64,000 bases of DNA from Pelecanus crispus. Its lineage: Eukaryota; Chordata; Aves; Pelecaniformes; Pelecanidae. Below are positions 20,601 to 34,400 of this stretch, piece by piece (position 1 is the first letter of the stretch; the number at the start of each line of letters is the position of its first letter). Position numbers and translations under genes: made by a program. The notes beneath the pieces were generated by a model that had not been told where the DNA came from, made no database searches, and worked only from the letters and a program-made list of their open reading frames with translations. The DNA is taken from NCBI RefSeq assembly GCF_030463565.1, contig NC_134654.1, positions 15,640,202 to 15,704,201 of the forward strand, read 5' to 3'.

Positions 20601-23600
20601 GCTCGCATCTGGAAGCAGGTTCCCTCACAAGCTCAAGTTGGGTGCTGACAGCTATGTCAGCATCTAGGGCCCAACACCTCTCATAGCTCACATTGCTGGC
20701 AGGGCAGAGGTGTGTGTCCATGGGATGGCCTGATGCTTCTGACTCATGGAGGAGCCTTTCTGCTGCCAGGCTGCCCTGCTGCCAAAATAATTCGTGTGGC
20801 CTCCCTAGCCGCTGTCTTTCCTGGGTGCATCGTTGGTGTGGGCGGTGGGCTCGATTAGTTCATCTGCCTCCTGTTTTTCTGGGTTTATTTTTTTGTGTGT
20901 GTGTGTGTTTTTGCTTGTCAGGGATCAAGCAAATTGCCGCAGTTGCATTGTGCTGGCTAGCTGCAAGTGTAAGAAGTCAGCGCTCTAGTGTACAGTGAGT
21001 TAGAAGAGCACCATATTGGAGCTAATTAGCTTCCTGCCTGCCTTGAATCCCAGTGTTTTTACCTCTTAGTAACTGTGCCTGACTTTTTTCAGAGACACTT
21101 CTTGAAGTTGAAGGAAAGGATAGACTGCAGGGAGACTTGAACTAATTAATGTGATTTAATATGGTAAACTTGGAGCACCCAGAGGATGGGAGGGATTAAT
21201 TTTAAACCAAAGGATGTAAAAGAAGACCGATAAACTTTGGCAACCAAATACATTTGGAAATGACAATAAGAGGGGAAGGGGGAATTGAAAACTTGCTCTG
21301 CCTTGTGTTTGAGTGTGCCTCGGCAACAAAGTTTTGTGTTGGCCTGAGCATCTGCGTTCAGAAGACTGTTCTGGACAGGCTGTGTTGCTGACTTAGGTTT
21401 TAAACTTTTCACTCTGCTTTATTTTAAGTTAGGTTAAGCTTTTTCTTATGGGCATCTGCAGTCTTACTGGGATTCCTTTTGTCTGAGGGGAGGCTATAGA
21501 TCTTGAAGATACCTAGGATGTGCATTTCTTAGTCTACTTAGGTGGCCATTGCTTCAAGGTAAGTTCTGCAGTTCGGGCATGTGCAGTGTGTTTGTGCCTC
21601 CCCATAGTTAGGTGGAAAGGTGCAAGCATGGCTTTTATCAGATGTCATAGGTTTATTTAAGCTCCTGTGCACAGAGTCTGTGAGTTTTTGAGGAGACCAG
21701 ACTATGGGTAAGCAAAGGTCCTTGTGGAGCTCTTTGCACCCCCCATTGGATGCCTGCACAGACCCTGCGCAGGGTGTATGAGATATTGTTGGCCTGGATT
21801 TGTGTCAGAACCGTCATGTGATGCTGCAGAGCATCTTCCAAAATGTGTGACCTTGACTCCTCAGGCCGCAGCTGTCTGTGGAGTGATCTCTGCTCTTGCT
21901 GTTTGTGAGGAAATACAACATGGTGTTGCGGAGCATCTGCTCCCCATCTCTTTCCTGGTTTTGCTCTCAAATGAGCGAAACTGCTGTTCACGTCGACACG
22001 TGCAATAACTTTGTGCTTAGCAGGGTACAGCCCATTAACTTTTGTATGAGCATCAAGGGAGATGGAGAGTATGTATATTGCACAAATTGCGTATTTATTA
22101 GCTGCTAAATTGATTTCCTCTTCTGCAAATCGAAGCCTTTGTGTTTGCCCTTTACCGGAGGCAGAGCGAACCCTCCAAGAAGCAGACGGCTTGCAGTGAT
22201 CCTGGAGTGAGCACAGAATCCATGTGGCATAAGGAGGACAGCTGTTGGGAGCAGACAGAGCTGAATCGAAAGGGAGTCGGTTCTTTTATCAGTTTTTGTC
22301 TAGGCTTATATTTCTCTGTGGACCAAAACGGTTTTATGGTTTGCTTTGGACCTAATTCTCTGAAAGCGGTTCTCTGAACTGAATTAGCCATCGCTTTGCT
22401 TTTGGACCAGAGAGCAAAGTGTTTGTACTTTGAAGATGTTTGTGGACAGAGATAAAACAGTTTCCTTTAAAAGCACATAGCTGCGTTACTTTGACCTGGG
22501 AAGGGTTATGGACTAAAATAAAAGCATTGCATTTGGAAATCCCTTCTGGGAAGTGATGGGACCGTGTCTGACTTTTCCTGTAAAGACCAGTTCCCCTCCT
22601 GAACAGTGTCCATTCAGGACCTGGTGTCATGCCAAACACTGGAAACCTTGCCCTACCTTTGATGTCCTCTTCTTTCTTCCTGTCCCACTCAGAAATGTGT
22701 ATGGGCAGAGGGTAGGAAGGGAGAGGACGATCAGAACTGCTTTGTAAGACTGGCCAAGACTGGTGGCCCAGAGCCGCAGATGGACATGGGAGTTTTGTCC
22801 TTTCTTCAAGGTACTTTTTGCCTTGGGGTAGCAGGAGCAGTCAGCAGGTGGAAACTGGGATGTTTCGATGTCTGCTTTTAAAGCTGGTTTCCTTGCTGAT
22901 TTGGGGAAAAGTAGAGGTCAACTCTCTCGTTTCTGATCTGAAGTAGACCAACTGTTGTAACTAGAAAGTCTAACTGTATGGTATAAGTATGTATGCAAGT
23001 TTATGCAAAGGAGATGTGAATGAGCTCAGACTTCTGTTGGAAGAAGAAGGGGTTGGATGTAAAGGTTTGGACACGTGCTGCTTTAGGCAGCAGCTTGGCA
23101 GTTGTGTTCTTGCTGCACTGGCAGCACACGTTGTTGAATATCTGAACAAGCTTGCCAATGTTCTCCTGGAAATGTGAAATATATTTTAAAATATGTTTCT
23201 AATTAATTTGTTGCTTTTTAAGAAGAGTTGGAGTAACATCCTGGAGCTTATCTGCCCAGCTGGTTATGCCAGCATCGTGGCCAAATACGCTTCCTACAGG
23301 TTAAGCTTTGCCACTGTGCATCAGTGCTGGACATCGTCGGGGCTGAGAGCAAGAATTTACTCTCTGGCCTGTTCCTGTGGCCTCATCCCTGCTGATCCTG
23401 GTGACAAGGACCGCAGCTGAGCAAACGGGAGAAGGATTTTCTCAGCAAGTGTGGAAGTGGCGAAGGTTGAGACGGGAGTGGTGGGAGCTGGTGTCTATGG
23501 CCCATGTGTGTCTGTCTGTATGCTCGAGTGGGAGAGCTCAGCTGGTTTCCGCATCAGGGGCATGATTTGGCATCATCTGTGACTTGAACTAGAAATTCCA

Positions 23601-26600
23601 AGTCTGATTTGTCAGTACAGCTGCTTTTTTTCCTGCCCTGCAAAAATAAACTGTAAGTGAAGAATGTGCGAATGCAGGGTTTGTTTCAGCGAAAACATGA
23701 AATGTTTCTGGGCCTGATCACTTGCTTTAATATAGACGAGTCTTAGTCACAACTGACTTGAATGGGAGCCCATAACTGAACTGGCAGCAGGGAACCTGCT
23801 TCACTGCTGAGCTGCCAAAGGTCTGAGCTGCTCCCTGCCTTGTGCCAGAGCACTGTGCTGCTCTCACAGCACCTGGGATGGAGTCCAGGAGCTGCTCGTC
23901 CATGGTGCTGTTTCCATTTAGTAAATAGAAGCTTTCTGGGGAGGTTTGTGTTGGGTTTTCCTCTCAAATCTGATTAATACTCTGACTTCTTTGGCAGCGA
24001 AGCTCCGACTGCCTGGCGTTCATGTCCTCAGAGTAATCCTGTGCTAGTGTGTCCTGAATCTTTGAGACCCAAATCAAACACGATCAACGCTCTGTCAAAA
24101 TGTTCTTCAACTGGTTGCTTGTCCACACTGTGGACACCAAACTGCAGATGTAATAATACTGGGGTCAAAATCTTGCTATCCCTTTAGGCATCACGTTCTA
24201 GAGATGCAGGTTTAGCAACCAATATTTGTTGCTCCACAGCAGCCGAGCTGGTGAAGGTGAAGGTTGGGTTGTCTTTGTCCAAGCTGGCAGGAGCTGCTGC
24301 TGCTTGACTCATCCACTCATGTGCCAGGAGAACAAGTGACTGCTTGGTCAGCGTTACATCCAGAGTGGTCCATGGGGTGACTATGCTGAGTGTCCCTGTT
24401 CACTGTGGGTTACAGCATTCTCTGCATTTGCAGCAGTCTCACAGCAATTTCTCACAGTTTCTTCCAAATTTCTACCCATAGTTGAAGTCCATAAGCTGCC
24501 ACTGTGATGTGCTGGAGGAAGATGCTATTCCTGGTACTTTGGATATTGCAGAAATGGTAATTGTGAACAGAACTTGCAAGTGATCTTGTGAAGTAATTTT
24601 GCCCAGTGCTTCAGAGGAACAAGGTAACCAGTATATGCTAGAAAAAAAGTTGCCTCAGTCCTAAGTATGGCAGTTGTTTTAGACTATGAGTTTGATATGC
24701 TCTGGTCCATGTTAGGACTGAAAGATAGACAAACACCCTTGGAAATCTCTTTAAAAATAAAATGCAAATAATCACGGAATGTAAATGCAATGAGAGAATT
24801 CTGTCTGGCACTTCCACCTACATGTGCATACACACTCACTCTGCCTGGATCAGCTGGAGCCCAGCTAATACAATAAGCCCATCACTCCCCCCTTAGAGAT
24901 TTTAGCAAGCTGGATGCCCAAGAAATCCTACCACAAGTTTAATATTTTGTTTCCAGTAGTTACCCCTTTCTACCTCATATGTAAGCATATCAAGCTCCTT
25001 TTTAAAAACAGTTTGGACTCTGCTTTCCAGAAGACAATTTCAGTCATTAGCTGGAGATGTTCTTTCAGTTGCCAGGCTGCAGTGATTTCATGACAACTGC
25101 GTGGCTGTTGATCTGTCATCTTCAACATGCATGCTGCTACTCACTCTGTAATGCCTATTTCTTGGAGGTGTTTCAGGATGTGATGGTATTCCTGTCCTGT
25201 CTGTGGGGGTGAGACTTAAGGCAGATGGAAAGCAGCATTGGCTCTGGCCATAGGCTGTGCACAGATGGCTGTGAAGGTGGAAAGCTTTTATTTGTGGTGC
25301 TCTGACACCTTGTGAGAGCTAGGAGGACCCTTTGGTGTTTTTATGTGGGACAGTCAGATTTTGTATGCAGAACTGGTGCATGAGTTCCTTTTTCTGGGCG
25401 TTCCAAGGGAGAGGGAGTTAATGGGGACAAGGGCAAGGGAAAAAGATAGCTGGATCTGTGTTGGGGCTACTGGCTGATACTTTTGCGACACTTTTCTGTT
25501 ACCCAGCATGAGATTGTGAGGATTAGCTGGGCAGACTCCCAGGCTCCTTCCATACTGAAGACCTGCCTGCCCTCTGCACAGCAGTGGAGCTTTTTTCCAA
25601 GGACTTTAAAAATCCAGCAGACTTGGGGAATTTTTGTTGACAGACTCTATGATGCTTATTTATTTAGCAGAAAAACTTTGTGTTTGCCTCTAGTTGTGGG
25701 ACTTTGGAAGAATGACAAAACTTGTAAACCCCCAAAAGAATCATGTCTGGTGTAGTGGCTTATGATAAGATGACTGAAAAGGAGAGTAAGGAGATGATCA
25801 GAAGGAAAACTAAGGGTAGATGAAAATGGCATTCACCGTCTCTGAAAATCTAAATGTACTCAGAGTATCTGTGTGGACTTCAAAACCTGTTTTAAGAACC
25901 ACGGTGCAGCTGAGCAGCATGGCAGCATGCATGCGTGTCCCACAACATGGAGCCGAGAAAGAAACATTTCAAGGGGAAGAGCAGAGGTGACAGATGCAGA
26001 GCTGGGCCAAAGGAATGGGAAGAAGTTTTAAGGCAAAACAATGAACTTGAAAGCTCATCAACAAACCTGAGTTGGTTTTGTAGGGGTAAAAGGAGCTTTC
26101 CTTGCAGAATGACATAAGGATTTTTTTTTCTCTTTCTTTTAAATTTTCATGTTTTCCTACCAGTCCAGTGGTTAGCTGATGCATTTCTTATTTTCACCAA
26201 TATGTATTGTTAATAAAAGATTTCAGAACTTTAAAATTGACATTAGTAGACTTCTGTGGGTAATTTCAGTTACAGTTCTTGCTTGATTCTTGTCCTCTGA
26301 ACATATTGCCAGCCTGCCGTGGTGGCTTTTTGGTTATTTTTCAGTTTGTATATGCTATTGTAGAGAGAAAATCAATTAAAAAAAAAGTCTCATTCAGGAG
26401 ATTGTGTAAATTGCAGCTGCTGGTATGAGGGGACAGCAGGTCTTGTTGAGACTCATGGTGAAGTCCAGAGCTGGCCCATGGGGAACGCATGGTGCTGCCA
26501 GCCGGCACCTGTAGTGGAAGAGAGCAAGGCTGGATTTTTTTTTTTTTTTTTTTTTGTCTCCACAGTGTTGGGTTATATAATTTTTGTGCACTTCTCATTC

Positions 26601-29600
26601 CTTACTCAAAGCAAGTAAAAAATGTCCCATATTTTTGTATCCGAGGTCATATTTAGTGCAGCGTAAATAGAAATGTGCCTGTAGCACATAGGGTGGTTTT
26701 TGAGAGCTAAAATAGTCACCTGGCTCAAGCCCTTAGGCTGGACAATGACTACAGACCTTCCTCTTTGGTGGATGATGTTTCTTATTCTGGTGGCTGCCTA
26801 GTGGCAACATGCTTATGCTCTGCCCAGTGCATGCCTGGCACTCGTGAACATGCCGTGCCATCGACGCTTCAGCATGCTAGATGCTTCCTAGAAATCTGTC
26901 TCTGTGCAATTCTGAGTGGCTGTGGGGAAGCAAGTGAGCTCCAGCCAGGTCCCCTCTCTCTGGGTGCCTTTATAGCTTTCCTTGCCATATGATAAGGTGA
27001 GGCTGTGGGGACAGCGGAGAAGATGGTGTTTGCTCTGGTACAAAGTATAGTTGCCATCCTGTATGGCCATTATGTGTTGTGCGGACTTAACGTGGCTCAT
27101 ACTGGTTCTGGGGTGACAGTACTGGTTCAGATGTAAACGTCTGAGAAAAAGTCAGAGGGAATACCCATCTCCATTGGCTTGGTCAGCAGTGATGGAGAGG
27201 ACCAGGGCTGGTCTTGGCTCTGCTGCTGGCTGGGCACCTGCTGCCCATCCTTGGGTGGCCACTGTGCCTGAGGGGGATGCTGTTTGCAGGCTCTGCTGCA
27301 GGTGCTCAGTGCATTGTTGCAGGGAGCCATGCGCTACACATGGCTGGTGTGGTGTCAAATTTCCCTTGAGCGATGCTTGTTTTCCCCTGCCCTTAATTTG
27401 TCAGCTTTAAAGGTAAAATGGTAAGAAAAGGCAGCCTGCAGCTTCCCAAGAGTGCAAGTGCTAAATTCTCTATGCACGCCCTTTAGTGCCTGCACCACCA
27501 GAGCCTGCTAGATCACATGGGGCTCTTACAAGTGTTGGTGGGTCATCTTCACTGCTTAAGGAGTTGGAGTTTTGCCATGATCTGCACCTTATATCAAGCA
27601 ATGGATCTGTACCCCGGTCTGAAGTGTAGTTGCTTCTGGTGTGACCCTGGGCTCGCTGTGGGCAGGGGTGAGGAGGGAGCGGCAGCTTTGTGCAGAGAGG
27701 TGAGGGGCTGCCGGCAGTGCTCCTCGCTGAGGTTGCTGTTGTGCAGTGTGAACTGTCATTACCAGCACCCGCACTGGGATATTACAGTAAGTCATTGTAT
27801 GTGTCTGACCCTGCACCGGGCAGGCTTGTTTGCTGTAGATGTGTAATGCTCCTTGCTTTGCCAGGTCTGATCTTTTGCTGTGGTTGCAGTGCTAGAAAGC
27901 TGGTCCCTTGTGGGAAATCACCTGGGCATGTGCAGCTAGACTGTATGTTTTAAAATACTGCTTAATATGAGCAGATTTAATGCAAACCTTCAACTTTCTG
28001 GGGACAAAACAACCTTTTAAGTCTTAAAGAGTGTTACTTGTTACCACCAAACTCTCATGACAGAGCTGTTCTGTTCAAGTAGGCTTTTTATAACAATTGG
28101 TAAGAAATGCCCAAATAGTTAACTGTTGTAGTTTTATTAACAGCTGGAGGAAACTAATACTCCTTACGGTACCCTCATCTTCTCATTGCCTGCTGGGTAC
28201 CAGTGCTGGTTCCCCTGCTGGTCTGTTGAGCCATGCCATCTCTCAAAATGGGTTTAAAATGGTGTATCCTGATGCGATGGGATTGCTCTAAATTCAAAGC
28301 AACGCAGTCTAAAGTTTAACCTTAAAAATTAATTTTATTTATGGTTTTAGAGTTAATATTGAAACATAAAAAGTGATTCTTAACAGTGATGCTCTTCAAA
28401 AGTGACTTTCAGCAAATGAATGAGAACTGGTCTCTTTTGCTTTAGGCTTTCAGATGAAGTCCTGTGAAAAGGCACAAAGTAAGCTATACATTTTTTTACT
28501 ATCATCCTGCTTTTTTATCAGTCTTGGTACTGGGAATTTGTCTGCTTTTTCTTCCAACTAACCAGCTGTGGCAGTCCTGCTCCTGAGAGCCTCTGTTTTC
28601 CACAGTGCTAGTGAAGTAAGAGCTCAATTAAGACTTTTAAAAGGTCGCTAATTGTTAATGTGGTTTTATGCCTTCAGCTTTACCTGTAACAGAAGACCAG
28701 CACTCTGTCGACATAGAGTTACACTAATCATAGATGGAATGTATGGACCACTGGGGATTTGCTGCCTGCTAAGTTGTTATGAAATACCAGATGGGTGGGA
28801 TTTAGCAGGTTGATTTGTGCTTGTTAAAACTTCTGCTGAATGAAGACCTGAATTCTTACATCCTTTCACATGGCAGTGAAGGGGATCATGAGCTTACAGG
28901 TGAATACCTCAAATTTCTACCTTAAGCGTGGGCACCAGATCCTCTCATGGGTAGCTTCTGGTCCTCCTTCTTCGTGAGAGGCGAGAGCAGGCAGAGAAGT
29001 CCAAGACGTTGTCCTCTGGGACTTGGGGAGCTCTGTAGGATTCAACTTTCTGTTTTCTGTCATTGGCTTAGGCTGTGCATTACTCAGATATCCATGCAAA
29101 GTACTCTGTGCAGTAAGGTGGGAGCTTTATTAGAAACCAAGTCTCTGCTTTTTTTTTTTTTTTTCCTTTTTCATCTGAATTGTAGAAATCTTGTGACTCT
29201 GCATTTCTTTCAATTTGCATTTAGAATTTTTTTTTGTTTGCTCTCATAATGCATATTTGTTACAGTGATTCTAATATCTATAGGGATAATTGTTAATGTT
29301 CTTTTAAACAGTTGGTGTCTTTGGGTTTTATCTGAGTATACTTTGTGACCACTGTTCAGATACATTTCTTCTGAGATATTGTATATAGAAAATCCTTTGT
29401 TGTCCATAGGTTTTCACAGAGTGACAATTTTGTGTCTTGGAAGAGCTGAGGACATATGCTCCAGTCTTACAGTGCAGAGTGAGCCTGCGTGTCAGAATTG
29501 CTTCCCTAGGACAGGGTTGGAAAATTTGTATTTATTCTATAATAATTTCTACTAGCACAGGATATACAAATCTTTAGGAAACTTGATGTTTGAAGCAGGA

Positions 29601-31188
29601 ATTTAGAATCTCTTTTGCAAGCTAGAGCTGTGTGGCAGGACTGGAGTTAGACTTGTAGACCTTTCTGGTAAATCCCTGAGATGACAGCAACTGAAATGTG
29701 TAAAGATTTGGAAGAAAAGCATCTGCCCAGACAGAGTGGTGGTCTGCTGGATGGTGGAGCTGTGTTAATGGCTCTGCAGGTGAGACTGAGTTACCAACGG
29801 GACTTGCTGCTGGGAACAGCTGGTATGTGATGTTTCATATGAACCTTGGCAGCTTAAGGAGGTTGATTAATAATTATTGAGGACAATGGCTTGCTTTTGT
29901 GTCAGTGTTTTTGCCAATTCCCAGTTGTCTGGCACATTAAGAAGGCTCTAAATGCTTCTGCAGGGTTTTAGTTACTTCCCCAGCAGTGCTTTTCATCTGA
30001 AGCTGGGATCTTCTGTCAGGCATAGACAGTCCATGTGCATTGAAGGGGTTGAAATTGTCTAGAAACAAAAAAATCCTCAATAAATGATATTTCAGAAAAA
30101 AAAAAAAAGGCTTTGTCATCAGAGTGTTTTGCAAAATAATGAGGTTTTCTAGAGCTTGGCAGCTTGATCTGATGGTAGGTAGCCCCTGAAGCAGACTGGT
30201 AACGAATACGGTGTTAGGGAAGGGAATTTGTTGTTTTCCCATTGCAGGCTCTGAGGCTCCTGTAAGGTGAGCGCCGAATAACCAGTGAATGCTTTCTGAA
30301 CAGCTTGGTTGACTGTGTTGGTTATCTGAAAGCATAGGAAAAACATGAACTGCTTGGCAGGAGAAAACTGCGCAGCATGCCTACTAGGTAGCATGGTGCC
30401 AGGGCTGCTGCCGTAAGGACTTCAAGGGAGCAGGCAACAAAAAGCCCTCCAGCATCGCCATGGATTTGTGATGTTGGTAATTGTGAAGTGAAAATTTGTT
30501 AGTGTTTCCAGCTTCTGAATGTGTAGTGTGGTTTGTCCTATGAGCAGCGGTGTGCTTCAGCCTGAGGGGATGGGGTGGGTGGTTTCCCACCTGTGGTTTT
30601 GCAGTAGGCAGCATGGAGGTATGTGCTGTAAGCTCCCTGCGGCAGCATGCTCAGTCATGGATCCTTCTCAGGGGCTTACAGTGGGTAAGGCTGTAAAATA
30701 GTTCCATTAAAATCGCTTGGCTGACTTGTATGCCTGGAGGTAGGAGTGCAGGTGGGTCAGATCCAGGAGGCCAAAAGGTATTTAAAAAACCCTAAACCAA
30801 TACTTTAGCACCTGCCTGCCAGAACACTGCAGTTTACCTTAAAAATGGGGAAAATGCGTAAGAGCAGTTGAAAAAATGGGGTTGTGCATGGGGTACTTTT
30901 GCTGCTGGGGAGCTTCTGCATAGTGGAGATATTCATCCCCGAGAGGTATTGTGATGGACATGACTTGTTTGTGTAGGAGCAGCCGCTTTTGTGCATCGAA
31001 GGGTAGGTTGTCTTGGTTTGAAAACCCGAAGTCCCATGTGGCCTCAGTTTTATTCCAGGGAAGGTTCCATGTGCTGCTAAGGGCAAAGAGCCTTCTTGCA
31101 TGCTGCGGGGTTGTTGGCCTGGTTTCCTTGCTGCTTTGGAAACCCGTGTAAAACATGGTCAATCAGTTGTTCCCCAGAGTTATTCATT

Positions 31189-31438
31189 GAATCACAGAAT
31201 GATTTGGGTTGGAAGGGACCTTCAAAGATCATCTAGTCGAACCCCCTGATGGGGGCAAGGACATCTTTTGCTAGATCAGGTTGCTCAAAGCCCTGTCCAG
31301 CCTGACCTTGAACACTTCCAATGATGGGCATCCACAACTTCTCTGGGCAGCCTGTTGCAGTGTCTCACCACTGCCATTGTACAACATTTCTTCCTTACAT
31401 CCAACCTAAACCTACCCTATTTCAGTTTAAAACCATTA
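31189..31438 (-). mobile_element. CR1 LINE 3' fragment, antisense
   Basis: It begins GAATCACAGAATGATTTGGGTTGGAAGGGACCTTCAAAGATCATCTAG and continues through GCTCAAAGCCCTGTCCAGCCTGACC to CAGTTTAAAACCATTA. All are hallmark antisense CR1 3' sequence. It is about 250 bp long, 5'-truncated and non-coding. Confidence 0.93.
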
Positions 31439-34400
31439 GAAGTATAGATGATGGATATAATTTTGTCAGCAGGAAGTTTAACCTAATGTGGTAAGGTCCT
31501 GGGAGAGCGAGCGTGCCTCTGGGACGGGGGTCTTGTCCAGCCTGCCTGAGCAGGACTGGGGGGGGCTTGCGGTGAGTAGTGGGCGCCGGATCCAGGGACC
31601 CTCCTACCAGCACAGCCCTGGCCAGAGCAACTGCCTGTGCCGCAGGATGGACAACAGGTGTCAGCCTGGAGAGCTTTTGAGAGAGGTGATAATGGCTTTT
31701 TTCCCTGTAGATTGTAACCAGTTGAATTAAGTAGTGAACTATTAGGAAAGTACTCAAGAAGATTCTTTTGACAGAAAAAATACCTGATTTCTTCCTAGCA
31801 AAAATTGTTTACAGCAAAGACAGATTTTGATGTTGAGTATTTTCCATTAAAAATACTGTTGACTGTTGCATAGTGACAGTGTGTTTGCTTGAATTACCCC
31901 GTAGAGCGTATTTCAGTTGTAGTTTTCTCTTTAAATCACATTTTAAAGTGTTAGGAGTGTATTAGCTGACTTTGTGCATGTTACATGCAAATGTCACATT
32001 TATTTTGAAGGAAAGGATGATGGAAGCATTACCGCATTTGTGAATTCTCTTAGCCACTTCAAGGCTTTCTGTTTCACAGGCAAATTTTGTAGGTCATGTT
32101 TACCAGCTATTAATGAGAATGACAGGAGCTATTTTTTATTTAATTTATTTTTTCAAGTCTGCAGTCAGTGCTCGGTAACTGTTAGTAGCAAACTGGTGGT
32201 GCTTGCAGTGGGTAGCAGGGGTCTTGCTGGATCTGGCACTGTATGGCATGTACCTGTTGCCCTCTCCCAGTAAGTGATGGTTTCTGCTGTGGATCTACTT
32301 TTTTGCCAGAGGAACGCCATCTAGCCTTTAATCTGAAGGTGGTTTTTTTTGTGCAGAGAAGGGAAAAGGCTGTTGCTGTTCTCTGTGCAGGAATATCAAA
32401 GGTGTGCGGTGGAGGGGGATGCTTTGCAGATCCTCTGTGTGTTGGAAATGAATGTAACACAAATGTCTGAATTTCTCTTGTATGCTATTGAGAGTGGAAG
32501 GATTTGATCCCCAGGTCTCTACAGCTCTTTCATGGAAAACCAAGTATCTCAGTTCAGGATGGCAGCTTTGCCTTATTGAATAATTTGACAAAACTGGGTG
32601 CTGTGAGGTGAGGCATGAGGTCTGTTGATTTTCTGTTGAGCTGTATTTGAGAGACCACAGCAGTAAGCAGTCAGTTTATTAATAAACTATGAAATGAGGG
32701 GGAAAGGTTGCAATGCAACTGACTTTCCACTGACCTAAAAAGAGAGCAGCTTTTTGCTAGTGGCTTCTGCTGTGCGTGCTGGGGTGCAGCTCTGCAAAGC
32801 AGCCAAACGCAATACTGAACCTCCAGTGGCTTAAATCCCCTTCCCTTTCCCGTGGCATTTCTTGCCCAGGTGACAGCCCAAGTGGTTCTCCATGTTGGTG
32901 TAGCTGGGCTCCTGCCTGTGCCCATCATATGCCCTCTCCTGGGGGAGCGCTGCTCCCAGGGCTGCTTCTTTCCCATTTATTTTTTGCTAACAAGTCAGTG
33001 TAGCAAAAAGGAAAGGGTCAGGGCCTGTTCGTTCTTTTGTATTTTTTTTGCTGTTTCTTTTGGGGTTGCAAATGTCAAAACTGTTTGAAGGGCATTTCCC
33101 AGACTTTGATATTAAGATCACTTCCCAGTGTTTCTCCTCCTAAGAAGCTGTGTAGCACTAAAGGAATGCCGTGAACAAGTATGTTTTTACAGGGTAGCTA
33201 TTTCAGTGCTTTGGCTACTGTCCCAGATTTTTTTAAAAATACTGTGCGTGTGTGCAATGACACTTTTTGGAGTGACAGCCGTTGTATTTCCATGGCAGCA
33301 AGAGTTCTGCTTTTATTAGGCTTCACTTCAGCTACTTTCTCTGGTTTTGTTTTGATAATGAATCAACTTTGTGTAACTTTTTGTGCTTTGAGCACCAGCT
33401 TGCTAATCTTTCTGAGCTAGTATTTACCACATCGTATGTTGGGTACAGTGTGCCCTTCAAGCAATGTATGAGACTTAAATGTAGAATAAAATGTCATGTT
33501 ATGTAAAAGCAACAAAACCCTGCATGTTTTACAGTTTACTGCCTATCCTGTACTTGACAGGTTGTATTTAGGGAGTTTAATGGGTGGTATATGTCTTATT
33601 CAAGAGTATTCTGAATGAAAGGGGAGGGTAGCATGCTCCCGGGAAATGGAGAAGTATAAAGGAGAGGACCCTGGCACAGGACTGATGAGCAGGTCAGTAA
33701 GGGTGCATTTTATTTTAAAAAAAAAAAAAAAGTGTGGTGTTTTTCTTTTTTAAAGTAAGCAATTTGGATTACAGCACTGTCTAGTATAGCCCAGGAAAAA
33801 GAACAAAACAGATAAATTGAGACCTGGTGAAGTTTCAGAGTGCTTTGGACATTTGAATATGAGAATATGTGAATATTTGACTATGTGGAACAGTTTGATG
33901 GTATTGCTCACTGTATCTGCTGATGCAAGAATTGATACTCATCAGGTTAAACTAGCAAGGAAGTAGGTTAGGGGGAAAAAAAAAAAACAACCCAAAGGGA
34001 GGTGGTATTTTGTGTACTGGGTAGTTACGCTGTGGAAACTGTGGTATGCAGTGTTGGGGGTGTTAGAAATGTAGAGATGATGAAGAAGAGCGTGGACAAG
34101 TTCTGGGAGGGAATGGTCCAGTACTGCTGCATACATGGAGCACCTGTGGGCAAGGAGGTTGGTGGGTGTGTGGCTGGGAGGGTGCCGAGAAGCAGGGTGT
34201 ATGCTTTGCGTGATGGTGTGCGGTGCCCTAAACCCTCACGTAGGCCATGGGGAGACTCAGTAGTGAGGTGGGACATTTGCTCTGGCAAGGTGTGGTTGCT
34301 CCTGTGACACGTGAAGAAAGCGCTCCCCACCGCATGTCATTTCAGGAAAGGTAGGGATGGACATACGTGCAAAATTGGGTATAAGCTACCTGCCCTTTGA

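Noticed and set aside
20894-20908. GT dinucleotide run as a Z-DNA regulatory element
   Set aside because: It has only about seven to eight repeats, is common in vertebrate introns, and has no other signal around it.
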